Positions 1-6,101 are shown, numbered from the stretch's first letter. The stretch: 6,146 nt of DNA from an uncultured Clostridia bacterium (GCA_946040935.1 CAMGCN010000071.1:1-6146); one strand, 5' to 3'. Numbers and translations: made by a program. The notes: a model not told the origin generated them from the sequence alone.

Positions 1-13
1 TGCGCCGGGGTAG

Positions 14-202
14 TTGCCAAACGACGGCGCAGACGGTGTGGTTTATTTCGGACGCCTTGAAAAAAGGGCGCAAAAACTGCTCGGCAGAAAAGTTGTTATT
101 AAAAACGGCAAGAGCAAGCGGGTGGAGCTCACATTTGAAAACGACGACGATCTTGAAGAGCTGCTTACCGCGCTTTGCGGGAAAGATATTTTTGACAAAT
201 AA
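14..202 (+). CDS. parB: ParB/Spo0J chromosome-partitioning protein, C-terminal dimerization domain (partial)
   Basis: Only the last 62 residues are visible. From about residue 9 they have the look of the ParB/Spo0J C-terminal dimerization domain: an LEKR helix, then LLGRKVVIKNGKSKRVELTF (basic strand-turn-strand), then the acidic helix DDDLEELLTALCG. ParB binds parS sites near the origin and, with ParA, segregates and organises the chromosome; the C-terminal domain dimerizes and also contacts DNA non-specifically. The CTP-binding and helix-turn-helix domains would lie left of the window. The following serS supports the call, because parA-parB-serS order is common in Firmicutes. Oddity: an in-frame TAG sits at 11-13, immediately before the TTG at 14. 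I read this as a sequence error or misjoin at the contig edge, or a frameshift, rather than a true TTG start. The gene is therefore either partial or, less likely, a broken remnant. Confidence 0.72.
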   Translation: MPNDGADGVVYFGRLEKRAQKLLGRKVVIKNGKSKRVELTFENDDDLEELLTALCGKDIFDK

Positions 203-235
203 ACCATATTTTGGAACAGAAAGAGAGAAAAAACC

Positions 236-1519
236 GTGTTAGACATTAAGTTTGTAAAAGAAAATCCCGAAATAGTAAAGCAGAACATAAAAAACAAATT
301 TCAGGACGAAAAGCTGCCTCTTGTTGACAAGGCGATAGAGCTTTATGACAAAAAACGCGCCGCCATGGCGGAGGAAGAAGGGCTTCGCGCAAAGAGAAAC
401 GCTATTTCAAAGCAGATTGGCGCACTCATGGCGCAGGGCAAAAAAGACGAGGCGGAAAAGACAAAAAAAGAAGTTGCCGAGTTCGCCGCGCGCCTTGACG
501 AGCTTACCGCACAGGTAAGAGAGCTTGACGAAGAGCTTCTCAAGGTCATGTATGTTATTCCGAACATTATAGACCCGACCGTTCCGATAGGTAAGGACGA
601 TTCGGAAAATGTCGAGATAGAAAGATTCGGCGAGCCTGTTGTTCCCGACTATGAAATTCCCTACCACACGGAAATAATGGAGCGCCTTTCCGGTATAGAT
701 CTCGACGCGGCAGGCAGGGTTGCGGGAAACGGATTTTATTATCTCATGGGGGATATCGCACGTCTTCACAGCGCGGTTCTCTCATATGCGCGCGACTTTA
801 TGATAGACCGCGGATTTACCTACTGCATACCGCCTTACATGATTCGTTCCAACGTGGTAACAGGAGTCATGTCCTTTGCGGAAATGGACGCGATGATGTA
901 CAAGATAGAGGGAGAGGATCTCTATCTCATCGGCACGAGCGAGCATTCAATGATAGGCAAGTTTATCGACACTACCATTCCCGAGGAGAAGCTACCCTAT
1001 GCGCTCACTTCCTTCAGCCCCTGCTTCCGCAAGGAAAAGGGAGCGCACGGCATTGAGGAAAGAGGCGTTTACCGTATTCATCAGTTTGAAAAACAGGAGA
1101 TGATAGTCGTCTGCCGCCCCGAGGATTCGCCCATGTGGTATGACAGGCTCTGGAAAAACACGGTCGATTTCTTCCGTTCTCTTGAAATCCCCGTCCGCAC
1201 TCTCGAATGCTGTTCGGGAGACCTTGCCGACCTGAAGGTCAAGAGCCTTGACGTTGAGGCGTGGAGCCCCAGACAGAAGAAATACTTCGAGGTCGGCTCT
1301 TGCTCTAATCTGGGCGACGCACAGGCGAGAAGACTCAAGATAAGAATAAAGGGCGAAAACGGAAATTACTTTGCTCATACCCTTAACAATACATGCGTTG
1401 CTCCTCCGAGAATGCTCATCGCATTCCTTGAAAATCACCTTTGCGAAGACGGCAGCGTAACGATACCTCCCGCACTTCGTCCCTATATGGGCGGAAAGGA
1501 AAAAATAGATGCTGAATGA
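236..1519 (+). CDS. serS: Seryl-tRNA synthetase (class II)
   Basis: Charges tRNA-Ser (and tRNA-Sec where present) with serine in the cytoplasm via seryl-adenylate. The protein is 427 aa, normal for bacterial SerRS. The N-terminus (MLDIKFVKENPEIV) matches the family start, which fixes GTG at 236 although the ribosome site is weak (AGAGAG at 222-227). Residues about 30-105 form the charged antiparallel coiled-coil arm that grips the tRNA long variable arm. The class II core follows: motif 1 region about 161-204, the serine-binding T-x-E at 234-236 (TSE), motif 2 with FRKE at 264-267 and HQFEKQE at 282-288, and motif 3 at 384-392 (NNTCVAPPR). The C-terminus has the usual LRPYMGG at 414-420. Motif 3 reads NNT...PPR rather than the E. 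coli-like NGS...GR; the arginine is kept, so I expect an active enzyme. The gene lies 33 bases after parB with no room for a T-box leader, and overlaps the next gene by 11 bases, so co-transcription is likely. Confidence 0.98.
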   Translation: MLDIKFVKENPEIVKQNIKNKFQDEKLPLVDKAIELYDKKRAAMAEEEGLRAKRNAISKQIGALMAQGKKDEAEKTKKEVAEFAARLDELTAQVRELDEELLKVMYVIPNIIDPTVPIGKDDSENVEIERFGEPVVPDYEIPYHTEIMERLSGIDLDAAGRVAGNGFYYLMGDIARLHSAVLSYARDFMIDRGFTYCIPPYMIRSNVVTGVMSFAEMDAMMYKIEGEDLYLIGTSEHSMIGKFIDTTIPEEKLPYALTSFSPCFRKEKGAHGIEERGVYRIHQFEKQEMIVVCRPEDSPMWYDRLWKNTVDFFRSLEIPVRTLECCSGDLADLKVKSLDVEAWSPRQKKYFEVGSCSNLGDAQARRLKIRIKGENGNYFAHTLNNTCVAPPRMLIAFLENHLCEDGSVTIPPALRPYMGGKEKIDAE

Positions 1520-2015
1520 TATCTTCACATACGACGGAGGAAATTCCGTTTCGTTTGTGGTAATAGGTATTTTCATCGGCGCGGCCGTCGCCTGCATTGT
1601 TATGCTTTACAATATCAATTTCCCCGGCAAGATGGTACGTGCGCTTGTACGGCTCGGAGCGCTTTCCCCCGAAAGCGCCGTGTCCGCCTCCGACTGCGGA
1701 TTTAAGAGCGAGGAGCTTCTTCGCTTCATGCTGTCGGAAAAGGGAGCGCTTTCAAAATATGTGCATATAATACCTGTTGAGACAGTAAAAAAAGGGAAAA
1801 AAGAGAAGACGGTGCTCACTTCTGCGAAATTTTACCTCGAGCCCGAAACGAAGGACCGCGCGGAGATCCGTTACGAAAAGAAAAGGGCGGGCGTCCTCAC
1901 GGCAGTCGTCGGAATATTGCTCCTCGGGATTCTCGCGCTCGCCGTGATTTGGCTGATACCCGAGCTTATGCAGATGCTTAAGAACTTTATCGGAATGTTC
2001 AGCACAAGAGAATAA
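1509..2015 (+). CDS. Unrecognised two-helix membrane protein, 168 aa
   Basis: I do not recognise a named family. The start is ATG 1509, inside the end of serS (11-base overlap), with AAAGGA at 1495-1500 eight bases upstream, so it looks translationally coupled to serS. Two hydrophobic segments are clear: residues about 14-34 and about 128-150. The basic residues K41, R44, R48 after the first and R121, K124, K125, R126 before the second place the 85-residue middle region in the cytoplasm by the positive-inside rule, with both termini outside. The middle part is helical-looking up to about residue 82 (ALVRLGALSPESA and EELLRFMLSEKG), then has a lysine-rich stretch (94-100, KKGKKEK) and a short strand-like segment. 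No catalytic motif is visible. The two neighbours downstream are also membrane proteins in the same unit. It could be a small scaffold or regulatory membrane protein; that is speculation. Confidence 0.85.
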   Translation: MLNDIFTYDGGNSVSFVVIGIFIGAAVACIVMLYNINFPGKMVRALVRLGALSPESAVSASDCGFKSEELLRFMLSEKGALSKYVHIIPVETVKKGKKEKTVLTSAKFYLEPETKDRAEIRYEKKRAGVLTAVVGILLLGILALAVIWLIPELMQMLKNFIGMFSTRE

Positions 2016-2027
2016 CCGCTTGATTTT

Positions 2028-2033
2028 GGAGGG
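2028..2033 (+). promoter_or_regulatory. Ribosome binding site that sets the MORN protein start
   Basis: GGAGGG lies four to five bases before the ATG at 2038. A TTG in the same frame at 2020 would add six residues but sits upstream of this site and would have it inside its own coding sequence. ATG 2038 is therefore the better start, giving a 324-residue protein. Confidence 0.8.
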
Positions 2034-2037
2034 AATA

Positions 2038-3012
2038 ATGAACAACCAAAACCAAAACCAAAACAACCGTCCCGGCGGCGCACCGCGCAGGACGCCCCGC
2101 CGCACAGCGCAGGGAATGGGAACGCCTAACCGCGCGCCCCGCAGACCTGTACCTGCCGCCGAAAGAAAAAAGCCGAAAAAGCATATTTCGCGCTTTTCCA
2201 CGCTTATGCGTGTGTTTATAGCCGCGCTTTTAAGCGTGCTTGCGCTTATATTTGTCTTGTATCTTTTCGGTTTCAGATATATGTCATATAAAGTCGTGCG
2301 CGGAGACGATACGACCGTAGTGAAATACATCGGCCGAGTCAACGACGAGGGCAACCCAAAGTGGGGAATCGTCGTATATCCCGACAAGACCGCGATAGTA
2401 AACGGCTCAAAGGGCACGGTTTCCTACTCGAACGGCGACGTGTATTCGGGCGAACTTAAAAAAATGTTAAAGCACGGAACCGGCGTCCTCGTTTATGCCG
2501 GAGGCGCACGGTATGAGGGAACTTTTGTAAACGATGTCCCCTCGGGCAGCGGCACATATACCTACTCAAACGGAGATGTCTATACGGGCGGTTTTGAAAA
2601 CGGCGTTCGGTCAGGCGAGGGTACTATGACCTGGGCTGACGGCTCGTATTATACGGGCGGCTTTGAAAACGATCTCCGTTCGGGCACGGGTAAACAGGTT
2701 TACGCAAGCGGCAAAAGCTACGAAGGGCAGTATCTGAACGATTTGAAAGAGGGCGAGGGCACCGAATATTTCCCCAACGGGGACAGCTATGTCGGCTCTT
2801 TCAGTCAGGACCGCCGTTCGGGACAGGGTACCTACACCTGGGCAAACGGAGAAAAATATGTCGGTCAGTGGGAAAACGACGTCCTTTCGGGACAGGGCAC
2901 ATACTACTGGCCTTCCGGCAGGACTGTCACGGGAACCTTTGAAAACGGAAAAATAGTCGTAGGCACGGCCGTATATAAGGATGCGGACGGTACAATCGTC
3001 GCTCCCGACTGA
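2038..3012 (+). CDS. Membrane-anchored MORN-repeat protein
   Basis: 324 aa in three parts. Residues 1-50 are a low-complexity cytoplasmic tail, first Asn/Gln (NNQNQNQNN), then rich in Pro, Arg and Lys. Residues about 57-79 form one transmembrane helix preceded by basic residues (K44-H49, R52), so the rest should face outward. Residues 131-314 are eight consecutive 23-residue MORN repeats with no insertions, each close to x-x-G-x-x-Y-x-G-x-F-x-N-x-x-x-S-G-x-G-T-x-x-Y/W; the eighth is degenerate, and a half-decayed unit may precede the array at 108-130. MORN arrays fold into long beta-hairpin ribbons used for binding or scaffolding; in bacteria their roles are mostly unknown. No enzyme domain, sortase motif or cell-wall domain is seen. 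The gene is 22 bases after the unknown membrane protein and 27 bases before an antiporter, which suggests a shared envelope function, but this is inference. The start is decided by GGAGGG at 2028. Confidence 0.9.
   Translation: MNNQNQNQNNRPGGAPRRTPRRTAQGMGTPNRAPRRPVPAAERKKPKKHISRFSTLMRVFIAALLSVLALIFVLYLFGFRYMSYKVVRGDDTTVVKYIGRVNDEGNPKWGIVVYPDKTAIVNGSKGTVSYSNGDVYSGELKKMLKHGTGVLVYAGGARYEGTFVNDVPSGSGTYTYSNGDVYTGGFENGVRSGEGTMTWADGSYYTGGFENDLRSGTGKQVYASGKSYEGQYLNDLKEGEGTEYFPNGDSYVGSFSQDRRSGQGTYTWANGEKYVGQWENDVLSGQGTYYWPSGRTVTGTFENGKIVVGTAVYKDADGTIVAPD
2046..2063 (+). repeat. Three perfect CCAAAA hexamers inside the MORN protein gene
   Basis: CCAAAA occurs three times head to tail just after the start codon and encodes alternating Asn-Gln. 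Gain or loss of a unit would keep the reading frame, changing only the length of the disordered cytoplasmic tail. Confidence 0.8.
2428..2979 (+). repeat. Eight tandem 69-base units encoding MORN repeats
   Basis: The array keeps an exact 69-base period for all eight units, starting at 2428, 2497, 2566, 2635, 2704, 2773, 2842 and 2911. Neighbouring units still share DNA identity in places: TATACGGGCGG recurs at 2581 and 2650, and TTCGGGACAGGG at 2817 and 2886, each exactly 69 bases apart. This points to expansion by tandem duplication followed by divergence. The last unit has lost most of the consensus after its FENG segment. Confidence 0.9.
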
Positions 3013-3039
3013 TAAATTTTTGAGGCGAATACATATACA

Positions 3040-4338
3040 ATGAACACTTTTGCACTTTCTACCGGATTTTTATCTGAAATATTCACAAAGGCCTCGGACA
3101 ACTCGGCGGCATATACCGTTTTTCGGGATCTTACTATAATCATCATCGCCGCCAAAATATGCGGCATGATAGCACAGAAGCTTCGCGCGCCTGCCGTGGT
3201 GGGTCAGATTATTGCAGGACTTATCATAGGCCCCTGCCTTCTAAATCTTGTCGGTTTCGAGGGGGATCCGAACGGTCTTTTCATCACGAAGATGGCGGAA
3301 ATAGGCGTCGTTTTGCTTATGTTCTCGGCAGGTCTCGGCACCGACTTAAAACAGCTTGTACGGACAGGGTTTAAGGCGACTCTTATCGCCTGTGCAGGGG
3401 TTTTTGTTCCTCTTGTGGGAGGAACGGTGCTGTTTATGTGCTTTTACGGCTTTTCGGGTTGGGGCACCGAGGGATTTTTCAGGGCGGCGTTCATCGGCTG
3501 TATTATGACCGCGACATCTGTTTCCATAACAGTCGCCGCACTCAAGGAGATGGGACATCTTAAAGGCTCGGTAGGCACGACGATAATGTCCGCCGCGATA
3601 ATCGACGACGTTATCGGAATAATGGTCTTTACCTTTGTCATCAGTCTCACCGACAAGAGCACGAGCGCACTTGCCGTGGTGATAAAGACTCTCTTGTTCT
3701 TTGTTTTCGCCGTTGTTGCCGGCTTTCTTGTGTACAAAGCGTTTAAGGCGATTGACAAACGCTATCCGCACACACGGCGGGTACCTATCGCGGGTCTCGC
3801 GCTGTGCTTTGGCTTCGCTTATGTTGCCGAGCGCTTCTTCGGAATCGCGGACATAACGGGCGCGTATGTTGCGGGAATTATCCTGTGTTCTCTTGAAGAT
3901 TCCGACTATATCGAACGTAAGATGGATATAAATTCATATATGCTTTTCGGTCCGATTTTCTTTGCTTCGATAGGACTGAAAACAGATATTTCCGATTTTG
4001 ATGTAAGCCTTATCTGGTTTTGTCTCGCCTTCGTCCTGGTCGCGCTTGTTACCAAGGTGATAGGATGCGGATTTACCGCCAAACTTCTTAAATTCAATAA
4101 CGCCGACTCTCTTAAAATCGGCGTCGGCATGATGACGCGCGGCGAGGTTGCGCTCGTTGTCGCGCAAAAGGGACTTGCTGCAGGTCTTGTCAAAAGTAAA
4201 TACTTTACGGCTGTGATTCTGCTCATTATCGTGTCATCTGTCGTTGTTCCGATAATTCTCAAGGCTATCTACTCTAAATATCCCGACGGAGATTATAAGG
4301 CTCTCGGCGGGAAAAAGATATTCAAGCTAAATAAATAA
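3040..4338 (+). CDS. CPA2-family cation/proton antiporter (NapA/GerN/KefB-like membrane domain)
   Basis: 432 aa, almost entirely hydrophobic helices, with the hallmarks of the monovalent cation:proton antiporter-2 family: VVGQIIAGLIIGP at 53-65, EIGVVLLMFSAGL at 87-99, the TATSVSITVAALKEMG segment at 157-172, IIDDVIGI at 187-194, ADITGAYVAG at 270-279, FGPIFFASIGLKTD at 303-316 and TRGEVALVVAQKG at 366-378. Asp189-Asp190 correspond to the ion-binding pair typical of electrogenic Na+/H+ members; K339 and R367 are conserved-looking membrane charges. The likely role is exchange of Na+ or K+ for H+ across the cytoplasmic membrane for pH and salt balance; the ion cannot be told from sequence. It has no C-terminal TrkA-N/RCK domain, unlike full KefB/KefC. 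ATG 3040 is the only reasonable start, but its GAGG (3022-3025) is about 14 bases away, which predicts weak initiation or reliance on read-through from the MORN gene 27 bases upstream. A terminator follows directly. Confidence 0.95.
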   Translation: MNTFALSTGFLSEIFTKASDNSAAYTVFRDLTIIIIAAKICGMIAQKLRAPAVVGQIIAGLIIGPCLLNLVGFEGDPNGLFITKMAEIGVVLLMFSAGLGTDLKQLVRTGFKATLIACAGVFVPLVGGTVLFMCFYGFSGWGTEGFFRAAFIGCIMTATSVSITVAALKEMGHLKGSVGTTIMSAAIIDDVIGIMVFTFVISLTDKSTSALAVVIKTLLFFVFAVVAGFLVYKAFKAIDKRYPHTRRVPIAGLALCFGFAYVAERFFGIADITGAYVAGIILCSLEDSDYIERKMDINSYMLFGPIFFASIGLKTDISDFDVSLIWFCLAFVLVALVTKVIGCGFTAKLLKFNNADSLKIGVGMMTRGEVALVVAQKGLAAGLVKSKYFTAVILLIIVSSVVVPIILKAIYSKYPDGDYKALGGKKIFKLNK

Positions 4339-4363
4339 AAAGGGACCGAAAACGGTCCTTTTT
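4337..4363 (+). terminator. Rho-independent terminator after the antiporter gene
   Basis: GGACCG (4343-4348), loop AAAA, CGGTCC (4353-4358), then TTTTT (4359-4363). The A run before the stem can pair with the T run across one bulged G. It begins at the antiporter stop codon and ends the parB-to-antiporter run. Confidence 0.92.
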
Positions 4364-4421
4364 GCTGACGGCGGAAGAAAACTGTTCTGAAACAGAAAAT
4401 AAAAATAAAGGAATTTGAAAA

Positions 4422-5282
4422 ATGTGGTTAGTTTTTGCCCTTGGATCGGCGTTTTTTGCAGGGATAACATCTATTCTTGCCAAATGCGGCATAAAAAAGA
4501 CCGACTCTAATGTCGCCACAGCTATACGCACAGGTGTTGTGCTTGTTTTTTCCTGGCTTATGGCATGGGTTTCCGGCTCGGTTTCCACGCTGGGCGAGGT
4601 CGACGGCAAGGCGTGGCTGTTTCTCATTCTCTCGGGCTTTGCTACGGGCGCGTCCTGGCTCTGTTACTTCCGCGCTCTGCAAACGGGGGATATCAACAAG
4701 GTCGTTCCTATTGATAAATCAAGCACGGTACTCACTATACTTCTCGCGTTTTTCATACTCGGGGAGGATGTTTCATGGCAAAAGGCGGTTGCCACCGCGC
4801 TTATATCGCTCGGCACCTTTTTTATGATACAGAAAAAACCCGGCGAGGCAAGTCATCAAGGCAATAAATGGCTTATATATGCCGTTTTGTCTGCGGTTTT
4901 CGCCTCTCTTACGTCTATACTTGCAAAGGTGGGTATATCGGGCGTGGAGTCAAACCTCGGCACGGCGATACGCACCTGCGTTGTGCTTGTCATGGCTTGG
5001 GTAGTTGTCTTTGTGACGGGAAAAGGCAAAGAGGTTATGAAAACCGACAAAAAGGAGCTTGTGTTTATCTGCCTCTCGGGACTCGCCACGGGCGCGTCCT
5101 GGCTATGCTATTACAGAGCGCTTAAGGACGGAGAGGCGAGCGTCGTTGTGCCCATTGACAAGTTGAGCATACTTGTGACCGTCGCATTTTCTTTTGCGGT
5201 CTTTAAGGAAAAGCTCTCTTTGAAATCCGCTTTGGGACTTCTGCTTATCGTTATCGGCACCCTTGCGATGATAATATTTTAA
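4422..5282 (+). CDS. EamA/DMT-superfamily transporter with two near-identical halves
   Basis: 286 aa with ten predicted membrane helices, in two EamA domains: residues about 2-136 and 150-284, joined by a short polar linker (137-149). Without any gap the two halves are identical at 66 of 135 positions. Shared blocks include TSILAK (16-21 and 164-169), TAIRT (33-37 and 181-185), ATGASWLCY (74-82 and 222-230) and VVPIDK (94-99 and 242-247). Each half resembles the roughly 140-residue, five-helix single-domain EamA proteins of the COG2510 type, which are thought to work as dimers. Here the pair is fused, and the odd number of helices per half would place the second half inverted. DMT proteins export or take up small metabolites; the substrate is not known. 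ATG 4422 has AAAGGAA at 4407-4413 at good spacing. The gene follows the antiporter terminator; no convincing promoter is visible in the 58 bases between them, so it may depend on read-through. Confidence 0.93.
   Translation: MWLVFALGSAFFAGITSILAKCGIKKTDSNVATAIRTGVVLVFSWLMAWVSGSVSTLGEVDGKAWLFLILSGFATGASWLCYFRALQTGDINKVVPIDKSSTVLTILLAFFILGEDVSWQKAVATALISLGTFFMIQKKPGEASHQGNKWLIYAVLSAVFASLTSILAKVGISGVESNLGTAIRTCVVLVMAWVVVFVTGKGKEVMKTDKKELVFICLSGLATGASWLCYYRALKDGEASVVVPIDKLSILVTVAFSFAVFKEKLSLKSALGLLLIVIGTLAMIIF
4425..5273 (+). repeat. Intragenic duplication of the EamA domain (444-base offset)
   Basis: The first copy is 4425-4829 and the second 4869-5273, in the same frame and 444 bases apart. 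A 17-base stretch, ACGGGCGCGTCCTGGCT, is identical at 4644-4660 and 5088-5104. Most other identity is at the protein level (about 49%), so the duplication is old enough for silent sites to have drifted but younger or more constrained than in usual two-domain EamA proteins. Confidence 0.88.
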
Positions 5283-5334
5283 GCAAACGAGAGTCGGACG
5301 CCGCCGTCTGAGGACTCGACTCTCGTCTGCTTAA
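5279..5334 (+). other. Long hairpin at the 3' end of the EamA gene, no T run
   Basis: ACGAGAGTCG (5287-5296) pairs perfectly with CGACTCTCGT (5317-5326). After one A/C mismatch, TTAAGCA at 5279-5285 pairs with TGCTTAA at 5328-5334, so the stop codon TAA (5280-5282) lies in the stem base. The 20-base loop holds a small inner hairpin, GACG/CGTC (5297-5308). There is no T tract afterwards, so it is not a standard terminator. It could shield the mRNA 3' end, pause or block transcription, or be a palindromic repeat element. Confidence 0.75.
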
Positions 5335-5492
5335 CGCTTACCAAACCGAAACCGATATAAGGAGCGGCTTGCGTCTTTGCTCGGAAAGAATATCCGTAAA
5401 TCACAAAGCGGTAAATAAGCTTTATTCGGGAGCAAAAAAGCGGTCGCCGCATAGAGTTGATAAATCTGCGAACGGGCATATGGTTTTAACAA

Positions 5493-5524
5493 AAAAATCC
5501 GGAGTATACCGACTCCGGATTTTT
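5493..5524. terminator. Bidirectional Rho-independent terminator
   Basis: AAAAATCCGGAGT (5493-5505), a six-base loop, and the exact complement ACTCCGGATTTTT (5512-5524). The stem is 13 base pairs, and the A and T runs give a U tract on either strand (seven A at 5491-5497). It serves the EamA gene on the + strand, and the ATPase gene, whose stop is 57 bases away, on the minus strand. Confidence 0.94.
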
Positions 5525-5540
5525 ATATGTTTTGTATATG

Positions 5541-5578
5541 GCTGTTCTTGTTTTTTTATAATTTGCAACAGCTTTTTT
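5541..5578 (+). terminator. Possible weak second terminator
   Basis: GCTGTT (5541-5546) and AACAGC (5567-5572) could pair around a 20-base loop, followed by six T (5573-5578). The stem is short and the loop large, so it may be chance in T-rich sequence. Confidence 0.3.
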
Positions 5579-5580
5579 CT

Positions 5581-6101
5581 TTACATTCTGGCAGGATTAA
5601 AATATGATTTGTCAAGGTTTCGCAGAGCGAGCGTTTCGGCGATGTCTGAAGACTGAATATTCTCACGCTCGTTCAGGTCGGCGATTGTTCTTGCGACGCG
5701 CAGGATTCTGTCGTGTGCCCGGGGAGAGAGGGAGAGTTTGTCAAAGGCCTCTTTGAAAAGCGCTTCCGCCTCTTCGTCCAACTCACAGCAGACGCGTATC
5801 ATTGCAGGCGTCATCTGCGCGTTGCAGGATATGTTAAACCCGTATTTTTCAAACCGTCTGCGTGAAAAATCCCTCGCACGGTTGACTCTTGCGCGTATGA
5901 CGGCCGAGGGCTCGCCCGGTTTTCTCTCTGATATTTCCTTATATGTCATGGTTCTCATTTCCACCTGCAAATCTATTCTGTCGAGCAGAGGTCCGGAGAT
6001 TCGCGACATGTATTTTATACGGGATTCTGTCGAGCATGTACACGCCTTTGTCGGGTGACCGAAGTATCCGCATTTGCAGGGATTCATCGCACATATTAAG
6101 G
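5581..6101 (-). CDS. comM: YifB/ComM-type Mg-chelatase-like AAA+ ATPase, C-terminal part (partial)
   Basis: The genomic reading frame runs from the stop at 5581 to the adapter junction at 6101, so the N-terminal Lon-like domain and the Walker A and B motifs are missing. The visible part starts at LICAMNPCKCGYFGHP, the hallmark of the family. The ATG at 6085-6087 is the internal Met of this motif, not a start. Numbering from that Met, the cysteines C4, C6, C16 and C18 form the cysteine pairs seen in the family and may bind a metal. SRISGPLLDRID at 28-39 carries the probable arginine finger (R29), and LSPRAHDRILRVARTIADL at 120-138 is the sensor-2/lid helix. In Gram-negatives ComM is a hexameric helicase that aids branch migration of incoming DNA during natural transformation. 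Homologues in Firmicutes (YifB) are widespread and often lie near dprA, but their role is less tested. It is convergent with the EamA gene and shares the terminator at 5493-5524. Confidence 0.93.

Larger units (their letters stand above)
5283..5580. other. Non-coding region between convergent genes
   Basis: About 298 bases with no credible gene: open frames here have no family resemblance, no ribosome site and run across the strong hairpins. It contains the end of the long hairpin, an unremarkable stretch (about 5335-5490), the bidirectional terminator at 5493-5524 and a T-rich stretch up to the stop of the minus-strand gene. Confidence 0.7.

Noticed and set aside
992..1597. 201-codon open frame on the minus strand across serS
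   Set aside because: Antisense to a certain gene, no recognisable motif, and explained by codon bias of serS.
1752..2417. 221-codon open frame on the minus strand across the 168-residue protein and the MORN gene
   Set aside because: Low-complexity translation antisense to well-supported genes; no ribosome site or family resemblance.
4362..4390. Possible promoter TTGCTG with a -10 box near 4385
   Set aside because: The -10 candidate (TTCTGA) is too far from consensus and the -35 overlaps the terminator T run.
4382..4397. Small inverted repeat (CTGTT/AACAG or TTCTG/CAGAA) before the EamA gene, as an operator
   Set aside because: Only five base pairs with two competing registers; no promoter nearby to support a regulator site.
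5279..5479. 66-codon minus-strand frame downstream of the ATPase gene
   Set aside because: Lies beyond the terminator, covers the long hairpin and has no motif or ribosome site.
5369..5656. 95-codon + strand frame in the convergent intergenic region
   Set aside because: Runs through the bidirectional terminator and into the antisense of the ATPase gene, with no family likeness.
6085..6087. ATG as the start of a 168-residue ATPase-like protein
   Set aside because: It is the internal Met of the AMNPCKCG family motif; the frame continues upstream to the adapter junction.
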